Part shown: in pieces, positions 14,201 to 24,862 of the stretch
How the letters are laid out: each line of letters opens with the position of its first letter
Position numbering within the stretch: the stretch's first letter is position 1
From: Gnomoniopsis sp. IMI 355080
Taxonomy: Eukaryota > Ascomycota > Sordariomycetes > Diaporthales > Gnomoniaceae
Direction of reading: 5' to 3'
Assembly: GCA_027946555.1 (NCBI GenBank)
Contig: JAPEVC010000222.1
Location: 1 to 57,391, forward strand
DNA: 57,391 nt
The notes under the pieces: model-generated
The model's input: the letters and a program-made list of their open reading frames with translations, nothing else
Database searches by the model: none
What the model was told of the DNA's origin: nothing
Position numbers and translations under genes: made by a program

Positions 14201-16024
14201 GAGGATCTGCTACATAGTATCTGTCCAAACATTTGTTTGCTCGCCATATTTGGGCTCTCGGTCTCCGCACGAGAGCGGAGGTTTTCCGAAGCGCCAGTGG
14301 TACTTGTACGTACTATTAGTAGTATTCGATGGGGCTGGTAACAACCGTCGGGTCGTATATTTCCCTCCCCTTTATTAATATACCAAGTCCAAGTGCCAGG
14401 CCAGGATGGCACGAGGGTGCCAAAGATGGCGCCTAAAACAAATGTCGGCCATGCGCTTCGCGAAAGAGCTGGACAATTGCTGGGGTGACCATGCCTTTCC
14501 ACGTTTCCAGCCCTCCGTCCACCCTCCCTCTCACTCAGTACACCGCAACTTAAGGCCTGCCAGTGTCGGCTATATTGATATCTCTTGGGTGTAGTGCCAC
14601 AGAACGTTCTTGCAGGATCCATGTAGATCCTGCCACTGGGGACAAGCGCGGGGAATCCGCTACCTTGGGAGTGTGTCTCACTTACGTTGCTCTGTGCCTG
14701 TGCCTGTGCCTGTGTGTGCCTTGTGGGCACTGACGAGAGCAGGGGGGGTAGGGCATGTTCGATGAGATGCGGGATGATAGGGCGACCGCGGAGGAAGGAG
14801 GAAGAAAGGTTGTTGTTGTGGGCATGGCCGCACAGAAAAGTAATACAACCCTCTCACCTATGACGCTGGCCTCATATTTTGTGTTCCTTCTTTTTTTCCT
14901 CTTCTTTCTACTTTTTTGTCCCCATGTCTCTCTCGTCTTGAGTGTTCTCCATCATACTAGGCACACAAGCCGTCTTATATTGCCGTGGACGATTTTCATG
15001 TTGGCAAATTTGCCGTTGAAAGGTTCGCTTTACTTTGCTGTTACATAAGTTCCGCCGTAGCGCCGGATCAGAGTCGCAGGTGTCGACCCGGGGGATTTTG
15101 CAGCCTTACTCATGAGCCCAGCCCAGACCGATTCCGGCTACAGCAAAATATCGACCTCGCGCCAGCAAAACCGCAAGAGAACCGCAAGCCAAAGCCGATC
15201 TAAGCAACTTAACAGCTAGAGCAGCAAAGCATCGACCACTCACATCTTCACATCCAACTGTCAGCAAATCAACAGCCCAAACCAGAACCGATACAACAAC
15301 AATCGCATCGCGCGTTTACCAATTCTTGACCCCACCTCGTCGACACGCGCAGTACAGCAAAGTGATTCAGGGTCCATTATTTCGCATCTCCACTGTCGGC
15401 ATCGTGAGGTGTTTTGGCTCCATTTCTCGTCGCTTAGCGCCACCCACCTCCTCCTTGTCCGCTTGCGGGTACAGCAACACTACTCCTCCTCTTACGTGGG
15501 AGAAATCAACATCTGTCCGCCTGAGGCGAGGGGAAAGTTTCGACAAATTTAACGTCTGCTCCACTCAACTCAACTCACCTTAAGTTGTCCTGTCGTGTCC
15601 GGTCCATTGGAAATCCGAGCTCTCCATTCATCCTATATCTCGGAAACCATTCCTTGTCACTCATCGGCCCGGTCATCGTCGAGCCCACCAACAAGCTTTA
15701 ATACTACCAGCCCCGCCGCCACTTTGAACGTCGATCTATACTGCTTTACTCCGGATATTTTGCCATTTCTTTCAACGCCAAAACCGCTCAAACAAGGCAC
15801 AGCACAGACTGAACAGAGAGAGGACATCAGTTGGCATCACATGAGCAGCAACCAAGGCCTGCCCTGATCTGGGTCGATCAATGGCTGTTCCTCGAGCAAA
15901 GGCGCCTCACCTCACCATCATCTGCGGCTCAAAGATGGTTCGGCCGCGTTGCGCTGTGCGATAGGGCCAACCGCTTCCCGCAGGATCTTGTCAAGAAACA
16001 GCACACACCTTGCCACACTTCGAC
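11239..16024. other. Long gene-free stretch upstream of LST4
   Basis: 4.8 kb without a recognisable gene. The right part (about 14850-16024) looks like promoter and 5' leader: pyrimidine-rich runs near 14880-14930, then CA/CT-rich sequence up to the LST4 start. A short TGTGCC tandem lies near 14691-14720. A frame of about 205 codons on the minus strand (14113-14730) has no ATG start at its head and no family resemblance, so I do not call it. Confidence 0.55.
14691..14720. repeat. Short tandem repeat, unit TGTGCC
   Basis: Three perfect and one imperfect copy of a 6-base unit lie in tandem in the LST4 upstream region. This is simple-sequence DNA with no coding role visible. Confidence 0.75.
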
Positions 16025-19000
16025 ATGCTGGGGAAACTCTTCAACCTAAACGCCACCGCTGGCACCTCAGCTCAAGCACAGGCTTCGTCGTCAAAGGAGG
16101 TCTCGTCACTCGAGTCTGTGCAAGAGGATATCCACACACGATGTCTTCTGTTTCCAGATGCCCAGGCATTATATCAGCAACATGGAAATGATCAGGTTTT
16201 TGCGCTTTCCAGCGCCTCTGCCCTGTCGACTTCTTCCACCAACCCTTTTGACCTCAATGGGGACCTTGAGCTGGAGACACGTGATGTCCGTGTCATTGTG
16301 ATGCAGGACACCTCGAGCTCATCACCGGCTTCGCTCTTGTATGACAGTCAGCCGCTTCCACCCTCTTCATCACCAGTCGAGCGTCCTTCGACTATGGCGG
16401 GGTTCTCCCAAGTGGGAGTCACGCAGGAGCACAGGCGAGTCACGACATCCCAACGCAAGGCAAGTACTGGGCAGAGTTCACGGCCCGTTGTCATCCAGTC
16501 TGGCAGCCCTCAACCTCGACAAAGCAGCGCCTTTGACAGAAGGGCGTCCGTTCAAAGCCATGGCCGGTCGCAAAGCAAGGTGGAGACGGAAGCCCAGAAG
16601 GCTGTAAGGGAATACAAGCAGGAGATCGACACTTTCGCTGGCTGTATCTTCGGCAACAACGAATTTCTTGCCTACAAAGGCACCTCTACCAAGGTTCACG
16701 TTGTGCCGTCCGATCTACGTAATGATGGACTAGGATTTGGTGACGGGAGGGGTTCCATTGGCAGGTCAGCAATGAGAACAAGCAAGCTGTCGCAGTCCTT
16801 CAACTCCGAGGGGCATACTTTTGGCCAATCTGTCGCGTCGCCTCTCGGTCGACCTGTTGACAGGAAAAGGGTGCTCATTACGAGACTGTTTCCAGTCAAT
16901 CTACCCGCTGACGATACTCTGACAAGTCCCCCGGGGGCCAAGTTTACCGAAGACAGCGCCGAGTTTCCATTTCCTGATGCGAATGATACCGCGGCGAAAA
17001 TCAAGGTCAAGAAGGCACAGTTGAAGCAGAAGCGGACGCCAATGTATGCGGTGGCGCTCATCATCAGCCTACCGCAGAGCTCATCGCACACCGCGCCTGT
17101 CAGCGCTGCCAGGTCGGCGTTCCGCGGTTCGAGCTCCTACGGCGAGCAGCAAGACTCGTTCCCGTCATCGTACAGCTCAGCGAGACGATCAGGCTGGGCT
17201 GTGGGTGGATCTGGATTCGGTGGTTCCGACTCTTTTGATTCGGGCTTTACATTGGACTCAGAGGAACGTATTGACGCCATCACGCGGCACTGGGACGTCA
17301 TCATGCGGACGCTCACGTCCCTGCAGTCTATTGTCGCTACTGAGATATTCTCGCTCCTGAAGCAAGCCGACATAGCGTCGCCAGACCCCCTCCCAAACCC
17401 AGCTGCAACCCGTATCTCGCGAGCATCCTCGAATGCCAGCCAAAAGCCGCCCAAGACCAACATGAAGTTTGTTTCACTTGTCCCAAATTGTTTGGCAGAT
17501 GATACCCAGATCAAGTCTGAAGTCGACAATGCGAGGGCTAGGATCGTGTCGGGGTTGAGGGCCACCAGGGTTGTCACGGGCCAGAATCGCTGGGGGATCT
17601 GGCGTGAGGAGGCTCGCTGGGTCGAGAGATGGGGTGGTGGGCGCGATCAAGGATTCTTTTTCTTCAATCTGCTCACCGGGTTCCTCTCTGTCCACACAGA
17701 CTGGTTGCAAGCGCTGAGTCCTTCGAAATACCGAAAACAGTACTCCATGATACAGAAAACGAAAGGGGAAGATGACCTCTCTCTGCCGGCCCGAACCATC
17801 ATTGTCGGCCAGGACAGGATTGCTGCGAGAAGACTCATTTTCTTACTGGCGGCTTTCCTTCCCGGTAATCAGCAACTAACAACTGGACGGACTCAGCGAC
17901 CGAGCACATCAGCCTCATTCGGCAATGTTTCCCAGTCTCCTCCTTCTTTCGTCATTCCCCTTTCGAAGGAAGAATCATTGCGGCGCAAGATCAATCGCCG
18001 TGCTGGATCGAGACATAACTCGCACTCACGCAACGCGAGCATGTATGCCACCACCTCTTCGAGGAATTCGGTGCCAGCACACTTGGCACATCTGAGCATG
18101 GACGCTCGACACGAAAGGCGGGCGTCCGACGCCACATCCATCAAGGCGACCAATTTGCCATTACTCGCTAGCGACTTGGAAAATAGGAAAGTCAGCACGG
18201 CCACAATGGTCCCAGAGACCAGCGTCCCGCATTTCACTGTGCAGAAAGCAGAAACGCAGCTTGGCCGCCCCGCCAGCAACAGCAGTCTGGCGACCGATGA
18301 TCTCAAGCGCTCTTTGCAGCGTGGAGATAGCTTGGGCAGCTCAGATACTCAACCAAGCTCGCGCTGGGGTAGCGTCATCAGCGGTCTTTGGAATGGTCGG
18401 CGGCGGGACTCGGAGCTCACCACTTCAACACAAGGGGCGTCGATCTCTAGCCCTGGCCGGAACAATGCTTCGGCTTTGTCACCAAAGAAGTCCGTTTCCG
18501 TTAAACGGGACTCGCTCGTAAGAACGGTAGATGATGCTCGCTCACCGGCTAGTAAGCCACAAAGTCGCAAAGAAAACATGTCCAGGGCAAAGGAAGACCC
18601 ACACACGCCAGGGATCAGCGAGGACGGACATCATCGAGACAGTTCGGAGCCCTCAAGAGCACCGATTCCAATGGAGAGGAAACCGGATCCCAATAGCGCC
18701 TTCGAGTCACCCGTCAAGACGACCATCAATGAAGATGGAATCATCGATGTCGACGTGCCCTTTCCAGAATTCATCACCTCGTTCGAAACCGCCGTAAGCT
18801 CCCCCTCTAGCAGTGGCTACCTTTTCACGCCCGGCCTTGGTGGCCTCGATCTCTTCGAGCAAGCATCCCCTGGAGATGTTCCCATGAATGTAGCTGGATG
18901 GCTTCAGCGCTATCATCCAGACTTTATCCTCCAGGCCATCCCGCCGCAGCCTGATCTTCTCGAGCAAGTCAAAGCCTCCCTCCGCGCTGAGCCCACTCCG

Positions 19001-19642
19001 CTCACCACGGTGGGTTCTGATTCCGCCGAAGAGCGCTGGATCGATGTCTCTTCCGCGCTCGTTGCCGACAGCAGCACTTTCTCGATCCGCAGGATCAGGT
19101 ATCGGCGCCTCGTCAGGCCCAACACGGCCGCAACGCCACTTGTTTCCACGTCCATGAGCTCAAGCGTCCTACTGACGCCCATGATCTCGCCTTATGAGGT
19201 GCACTTGCAAGACGAATTCATCGAGGACGAGATCGTCACACTAGATGACACGCTCATCGAGGCGGTCGAGAAGGTCACGGCGTTGGGGAGCGAGAGCTCG
19301 CAAAACTCGAGCCGGAGTCCGAGCAAGCGGCGCGAGAGCGTGGCGGCTTCAGAGACGCTAGGGCTCACTACGGCTACGGCTACGGCGGAGAGCGAGGATG
19401 CGCGGAGCGCGGACACGCAGATGCCGGCGTACCAGGAGGTGCCGAGAGGGGAGTGTAAGACAGTGGTGCTATCTGCCCTGGAGCACATTGCGAAGGAGGT
19501 GGTACATACCCGTGAAAACGAGGATGAGCAGGGTCAGGGGACTCGGGTTGCGAGGCGGAGGAGGGATAAGGAGAGTGTGTTGAGGGAGGCGGTGCGGACG
19601 TGGGTCGATGATGTGGAGGCGGGGCTGCAAAGTTCCTTCTAA
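16025..19642 (+). CDS. LST4: LST4-like protein with folliculin-interacting protein (FNIP) N-terminal domain
   Basis: Yeast Lst4 pairs with Lst7 as the FNIP-folliculin complex, a GTPase-activating complex for Gtr2 that supports TORC1 signalling at the vacuole. The 1205-residue frame has no intron. FNIP-like blocks are CIFGNNEFLAYKGTSTKVHV (about residues 207-227), RKRVLITRLFPV (about 281) and the stretch ending TPMYAVALIISLP (about 337-350). Helical segments follow near 422 and 607. A long Ser-rich linker lies at about 640-920, with conserved C-terminal blocks near GWLQRYHPDFILQAIPP (about 958) and DEFIEDEIVTLDDTLIEAVE (about 1064). I place the start at the ATG of MLGKLFNL; the frame is open for 5 more codons upstream but only from TTG. 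Assignment to LST4 rests on the FNIP-like blocks and overall layout; most of the protein is poorly conserved. Confidence 0.78.
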   Translation: MLGKLFNLNATAGTSAQAQASSSKEVSSLESVQEDIHTRCLLFPDAQALYQQHGNDQVFALSSASALSTSSTNPFDLNGDLELETRDVRVIVMQDTSSSSPASLLYDSQPLPPSSSPVERPSTMAGFSQVGVTQEHRRVTTSQRKASTGQSSRPVVIQSGSPQPRQSSAFDRRASVQSHGRSQSKVETEAQKAVREYKQEIDTFAGCIFGNNEFLAYKGTSTKVHVVPSDLRNDGLGFGDGRGSIGRSAMRTSKLSQSFNSEGHTFGQSVASPLGRPVDRKRVLITRLFPVNLPADDTLTSPPGAKFTEDSAEFPFPDANDTAAKIKVKKAQLKQKRTPMYAVALIISLPQSSSHTAPVSAARSAFRGSSSYGEQQDSFPSSYSSARRSGWAVGGSGFGGSDSFDSGFTLDSEERIDAITRHWDVIMRTLTSLQSIVATEIFSLLKQADIASPDPLPNPAATRISRASSNASQKPPKTNMKFVSLVPNCLADDTQIKSEVDNARARIVSGLRATRVVTGQNRWGIWREEARWVERWGGGRDQGFFFFNLLTGFLSVHTDWLQALSPSKYRKQYSMIQKTKGEDDLSLPARTIIVGQDRIAARRLIFLLAAFLPGNQQLTTGRTQRPSTSASFGNVSQSPPSFVIPLSKEESLRRKINRRAGSRHNSHSRNASMYATTSSRNSVPAHLAHLSMDARHERRASDATSIKATNLPLLASDLENRKVSTATMVPETSVPHFTVQKAETQLGRPASNSSLATDDLKRSLQRGDSLGSSDTQPSSRWGSVISGLWNGRRRDSELTTSTQGASISSPGRNNASALSPKKSVSVKRDSLVRTVDDARSPASKPQSRKENMSRAKEDPHTPGISEDGHHRDSSEPSRAPIPMERKPDPNSAFESPVKTTINEDGIIDVDVPFPEFITSFETAVSSPSSSGYLFTPGLGGLDLFEQASPGDVPMNVAGWLQRYHPDFILQAIPPQPDLLEQVKASLRAEPTPLTTVGSDSAEERWIDVSSALVADSSTFSIRRIRYRRLVRPNTAATPLVSTSMSSSVLLTPMISPYEVHLQDEFIEDEIVTLDDTLIEAVEKVTALGSESSQNSSRSPSKRRESVAASETLGLTTATATAESEDARSADTQMPAYQEVPRGECKTVVLSALEHIAKEVVHTRENEDEQGQGTRVARRRRDKESVLREAVRTWVDDVEAGLQSSF

Positions 19643-20727
19643 GTTTGCAACACAAGATCCTACACAGAGATGTCGATCGTCTTCAACAACAACGACGACG
19701 GAGAAGGGAAAACGTCTTGGTATTCAAGAATTACACAAGGTTGCTGCCATCTGTAAGAGTGGACCAGCAAGGAAGAGAGGAGAGGATATACAGGGGGGTG
19801 TTTTCACACATGATACCCATAAGCCAAAGTGGCTTTGCATTTCAGAGGACGCATTATTTGGTATTTGGTATTGGATGGACTTTGGGCTTGGGACTTGCTG
19901 GGCGAGGGGGAGGGGGCATTTAACGAGGGCTTCACATTACGGGCATGGTAGAGATAAAGGCAGCATTGGTTTCAGGGACAAGCCGGAGTTTCTGAATAGC
20001 TTATGTGAGCATCGGTATGCCAATGATAATATATGGTACTATACTTGAGTCGGGTTATTCAAATCTTCCAGCTTCGCCTATTACATTGTGTAGACCACCG
20101 GAAGTACAACCATCTCCCACCCAGATGGCCCACCCACCACTCTAGCGTTCTGGCCAAGTCCCCCCGCTAAGAAAATTCCGACTGTTGGTCTTCGGCTGGT
20201 ACTTCCACGGCATCGAGGTCGTGAAAGATTTCCAGAGAAATTGACGACAAGGCCGGCCTCAACAGATCCGCACACTGCTCAACACCGTCTCAAAACTTTC
20301 ACAGTGTGGCCGTTCGATGCAGACATGCGGGCTATCTTCATGGCCGCAGTTCGTCAAAGCCGCTGCTAGCCTCGCTTCTACGCCCCTCCCATCACTCACC
20401 CTTCAGCCGTACTTGGCGCTACTCGAAGACCGTCGGCCGTGTCTTCCTCCGATGTACTGTTCCTACCTACGCCGCCCTGATCACTGCCATGACGCTGAGC
20501 AGGTTTTCTCTACACCTCGTTGAGGCAGCGAATCCTCTTCATGGGTCCAAAATTTTTTATGTATAGTGTATCAAGGCTACACACAAAACATTCAGGGGAT
20601 CATTGCCAGGACAGGCTTCCTTCCTGCAAGGCGTCAATCTCATGGCCTCGAAGCTTTGAAGCAGGAGCAGGAGCCTCTACGTTAATTTATCTGCTTGATA
20701 GGCCCCTGCTAAGCGAGTGCTATTCTG
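19643..20727. other. Intergenic stretch between convergent LST4 and HET gene
   Basis: The 3' ends of LST4 (plus) and the broken HET gene (minus) face each other here. The sequence should hold both 3' untranslated regions. No recognisable gene lies in it. Confidence 0.6.
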
Positions 20728-22799
20728 TTATACAATTCGGACCGTTTGTGGCTCACGTCCTTCGAACAGTTTTGTTACATCCAGAAGAGATTCTTCTCCT
20801 ACTTCGCGTTGATGGCCTATTACCTCCCAGGATCCTTCGACTCGTTTTGATCTTTCCAGTATTAAAATGCCGCGTGTTGTTATTTTCAACGCCCATATAC
20901 TAAAATGTTTCAACTCGAAGAGATGATCCAGAGATAGGTTGTTGATCACGCTCGAGTCCTCAGCACTAGCGACAACCTCATATGTGTTGTAGCTTCGCAG
21001 GTACGGTTCGGTGAATTTGTTGAAGTATGTAGAGATGGATCCAGAGACTGACTTCATCCTGCCGTGTTCTTTATACGGTGCAAAATATCCCTCCATAATA
21101 AGGTAGCCGTCCTTCACAGCACCAAGGGGATCAGGTCCAGATGGAATACAAACGGCGGCGAGTATTTTCACACAGCACGAGCCCCACGAACTTCTGAAAT
21201 TCCAGTCGTCGTCACTTTGGACAAGGGCCACTTTCCCCGCGCGTGCCGCCCAGGACCAAGAAGGCGCGCAATATTGGTCAGGCATGTTGTCAAGGCAAAC
21301 GTCCTGCTTGAAGAGCAAAGCCTCGGGCAATTGCGATGACCACATGCCGGCCAAGTAGGTGCCCATCTTTGGAGCCAGCACACTCGCAATTCCAGAAAGG
21401 GCCGGGAGGATGTCGGAACAGACCGTGAGTGCCATTTCGCTGTAGTTCTCTACCACTGATTGCCACGCCCTCTTTGCAGGCGCCCTCACGAACTCGCCCT
21501 TCAGGCTCTGGCTTGCGCCGAATCTGTTTTCGTAAGGATAAGTCTCTTCCATTTCAGAGCATTCGCATTTGCAAAGACTGTCACATTCCCAAACCAGCTC
21601 GGTCGAAGTGAAGTGTACGATGCGCCTTGCAAGCAATCTCTCCTGGAGTGCCCAACCGCGCTTTTGTAGCGGCAGTAGTACTAGTGTGGTTCCATAATAT
21701 CTGTCTCTCAAAAAACGCCACGAAAGGTGTTCGTCTCGCTCTCGGACTGTCACCAAGTAGGAGGTATCTTCACAGTGAAAGTCAAATGTGGCGGTTTTGG
21801 GCCGCGCTGCGAAGATGCCAGCTTCCGGCGAGCTGGCCTAGAAGCAGCAATGACAAGAAAAGCGTTGCCGTAGATGGTGGCCATACGAGGTGACTCTGAT
21901 TCCCAGTCTGCCTTGCACTGTTGGATAATACACAGGGCGTCGATCTGCGCTCGGTAATATCATTAGTATATAGTTCACTGAACACTAGCTGGACCTTCAA
22001 AATGACAGCATAACTTCAGGCAGCATACCCATAAGTAACGGCAGTGGACATTTCGCGTAACAGTCACTGCATCTCGTAGTGTGGGTGGAAGGTCTTCCAT
22101 GGATATGCCACGCTTCCGTTGCTCCAGGTTCTCCTCTGTTGTTGTGAAGTGCCATTGCGGATTGTTTCCCCAGCAATAACTGAGTGCACAATATCTGACC
22201 GGTTCAGGAAGACCGCTCGGCCAATCAATGAGCCTCGGAGCAGCCGTTTCTCCCAACGGACCGGTATCAATCAACCTAGTTGGCCCTTCGTGCGAGACCT
22301 CTTCATGCCCGTGCGTCGACAAGCAATCCATAATCCACTTGTTCATTTTGTCAAAGCTCGGCGCGGTTCCTGAATGCTCGCATATTGGCGTGGCCCGCTT
22401 GTAGCCTGGCCATGGAAGTGGCTGGTCGGGAGTCGTTGAAATTTCGAGAATAACCCTATTCTTCCACTTATCTTTATACGAAGAAGGCTCCTCCCCATTT
22501 GGTCCGAGACAGAAAAACTCTAGTACTTGGAACCTGTCTAACGAAAGATGACCTTTGGCTTCCGCCGAACTGGGCCTCAGTGTCGGTGTCTCGCGAGGCT
22601 GGCTGTCCAGGAACGATCGAACAGCATCTCGCTTCAGTCTACATTGATCGCAGTCGGCTGGGTCAACATATTTGGGGTGATGTTTCAGTGCTGGAACCAG
22701 CATCGCTATTTTCTTCCAGCAGGGCACACAGTTTCTCGTTCTTTTAATTCGTGCAACATCTAGTTCAGGCGCCGCGGGGTCCAATGGCGTGTTATCCAT
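20728..22799 (-). pseudogene. HET-domain (heterokaryon incompatibility) protein gene with an apparent 1-nt deletion
   Basis: HET domains belong to fungal allorecognition and cell-death signalling proteins. Exon 1 (22799-22029, 257 codons) has a Cys-rich N-terminus (CVPCWKK and CDQC) and then the HET core beginning YCALSYCWGN at about residue 200. An 84-nt intron (21945-22028) restores the HET block RYLW-IDALCIIQ. The core then runs in frame to VIAASR near 21840, after which coding sequence continues in another frame (SSPEAGIFAARP) to the stop at 20728. The exon total is one base short of a multiple of three, so one missing base near 21835-21842 explains everything; with it the protein would be about 662 residues, normal for the family. 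A 65-nt intron (GTATGG donor, GGAAG acceptor) could bypass the break but would remove about 20 conserved HET residues. A sequencing error in a short homopolymer is also possible. Confidence 0.75.
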
Positions 22800-23896
22800 A
22801 CTTAATAGAGATGGCTCGCGAAAGAAGGAACAGTCGAAAGATTGCAAAGGGGCTTCGGCCTATTCCAGGTCACGTCGGAGAGACCCTGTACCTTTTCAGC
22901 ATGTGCTAGGCAGAGTGATCATACTGTAAGTTATCGCGATATGGTGGTGACAGAGTAAGGAATGCATGCGCAGTAAAGATCCCACTTCCCCGCTGGATTA
23001 TTTATTGGCTTCCGTGCAGCCACATACGCTGGTAAGTTGAGCCCCTGCAATCACTGCCTCTTCTAAGTCTCAGCCATAGTAAAATCGGCAAGTCATTGGG
23101 ACATCCAGAACATTGAAGGCGGCGAATTAAAGCCGAAGTGTGGTGGCACAAGCAGGCCTAATTATGTGGACCGCTTTTGCAGAAGTGACCAGAGAGAATC
23201 CTAGACCTTGGTATACAATCCTGAAGCCTTATGAAATTCAAAATAAATTTCATATATAATGGGGTTCTCTGTAGCTGTTGTGAAGCGCAGGCGAGGCCAT
23301 AGTTTCTTAAGGTGATGTTATACGGCAGAAGGAAGCAGGACAACGAACGCATAAGGCTGTTGCACTGCAGGGTGTGTGTAAGCCTAACCCTAACCCAGCA
23401 GGGCTAGTTACGGTGCAACCGGTCGCATTGGTGATAACTGGATGCTTGATTTGACTGTGGCATGGACACGAGACTTTCGGCAGCCAGATGTGGCCACTGG
23501 CAAATATGTAATTTATTGATAGTAGGATTGAACAACCACAATCAGAAGCAGAAGAACTCTGAGTGATCTTTGCAAGTGCTTGAAAACATGCGCCTAGTTG
23601 ATTGAAGAAAATATAGAAGGGAATTCAAATAAGGTGGGTGTATAAAGTAGGCAAGCTTAGCCCGCCTGTGACTGGATTCTAACAACCTTGGAAATCTAAG
23701 ATCACTAACACCCCATTATTCGTTCACTGTAGCGGACCCGCCTGCGACACCACACAAGTTCTACTCGCCTCATTGCCAGTAAGATCTTGCGATTAGGCTT
23801 TCAAGTCTCACTATCTCCTCCTCAAATCTTTGAGCCTGTCTCATATTTCCCCATATCACCAACCAAATCACACAAAACCGCACCATTCAGCCTCTC
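22800..23896. promoter_or_regulatory. Divergent intergenic region between the HET gene and RIB7
   Basis: 1.1 kb between two outward-facing starts. It contains a two-unit telomere-like CCCTAA repeat at 23383-23396, listed separately. The last 150 bases before RIB7 are rich in C and A, like a fungal leader. No gene is visible. Confidence 0.6.
23383..23396. repeat. Interstitial telomere-like repeat (CCTAACCCTAACCC)
   Basis: Two and a third units of the canonical fungal telomere repeat CCCTAA lie in the HET/RIB7 intergenic region. This could be a promoter telo-box-like site, a scar of break repair, or chance. Confidence 0.7.
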
Positions 23897-24862
23897 ATGA
23901 CCATGTCCTCCGAAACACTCTCCTTCTCCGCCACCTGGGCCAACTCACTTGAGCCATATCTCCCCCACACCACACCCACACAACAACGAAATAGACAAAG
24001 CCCAGTCAACTCTTCACAGTCCCAGCAGCAGCAGCCTCCTCCGCCCAACATTCGGCGCTCTTCCTCCCGCCCCTTCACAACCCTGACCTACGCCCAATCC
24101 CTCGACAGCCAACTGGCCCTCGCCCCCGGCGTCCGCACTCTCCTCTCCGGCCCAGCATCCAAAGCCATGACGCACTTCCTACGCTCCCGCCACGACGCGA
24201 TCCTCGTAGGCGTGGGCACCGCTGTCGCCGACGATCCAGGCCTGAACTGCCGGCTTGAGTCGTCATCATCATCATTGACTCACGGCCAGCAGCAGCAGCA
24301 GCATCATCCTCAACCTGTGATTGTGGATCCAGGCGCGCGGTGGACGGTGAATGAGGACAGTAAGGTTGTGCAGTTGGCGCGGGAGGGCAAGGGGAAAGGG
24401 CCGTGGGTGCTGTATGCTGAGGGCGCGGATGTGTCGAGTGAAAGGCGGCGGGTGGTGGAGGGCGTGGGCGGGCGGTATATACCCGTGCCACCGTCTGTGG
24501 TGATGAAGCACGGGGAAGAAGAAGAAGGAGAAAGAGGCGGAGAAGCGAGGATTCGGCGAGCTAGTCTGGCGTGGGAGAGCGTGCTCGCGGAGCTAGCAGA
24601 GGAGGGTGTGGAAAGTCTCATGGTGGAAGGAGGGGGCAGGGTGATCAATGATCTCCTGGAACTGTCGAACACGGGCGTGGATGTCGTGGACTCGGTCATC
24701 GTCACAATTGCACCAGTCTGGCTTGGGTCCGGGGGTGTCACTGTATCCCCGAACAGGCCGATGGATGGGCAAGGAAAGGGGCTGCCAGGCCCAAGGCTGG
24801 GCGAGGTGAGATGGGTGCAAATGGGGGAGGACATGGTGCTTTGCGGGAAAGTTGCCAGATAG
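23897..24862 (+). CDS. RIB7: 2,5-diamino-6-ribosylamino-4(3H)-pyrimidinone 5'-phosphate reductase (riboflavin biosynthesis)
   Basis: RIB7 reduces the ribosylamino side chain of the GTP cyclohydrolase II product with NADPH, the second step of fungal riboflavin synthesis. The single-exon frame gives 321 residues. Family marks: FTTLTYAQSLDSQLA at about 58-73, DAILVGVGTAVADDPGLNCRL at about 100-120, and the nucleotide-binding block SLMVEGGGRVIND at about 239-251, followed by VTIAPVWLGSGG near the C-terminus. Two low-complexity insertions, QQQQPPPP near residue 42 and QQQQQHHPQP near 132, lengthen the protein relative to yeast Rib7 (about 244 residues). A second ATG lies two codons downstream; either could be used. 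Confidence 0.93.
   Translation: MTMSSETLSFSATWANSLEPYLPHTTPTQQRNRQSPVNSSQSQQQQPPPPNIRRSSSRPFTTLTYAQSLDSQLALAPGVRTLLSGPASKAMTHFLRSRHDAILVGVGTAVADDPGLNCRLESSSSSLTHGQQQQQHHPQPVIVDPGARWTVNEDSKVVQLAREGKGKGPWVLYAEGADVSSERRRVVEGVGGRYIPVPPSVVMKHGEEEEGERGGEARIRRASLAWESVLAELAEEGVESLMVEGGGRVINDLLELSNTGVDVVDSVIVTIAPVWLGSGGVTVSPNRPMDGQGKGLPGPRLGEVRWVQMGEDMVLCGKVAR

Noticed and set aside
14113..14730. 205-codon frame on the minus strand in the LST4 upstream region
   Set aside because: It begins at a GTG rather than an ATG, matches no family, and its composition resembles random translation.
19608..20048. 146-codon plus-strand frame overlapping the LST4 end
   Set aside because: It overlaps the LST4 stop in another frame and the rest looks like 3' untranslated sequence.
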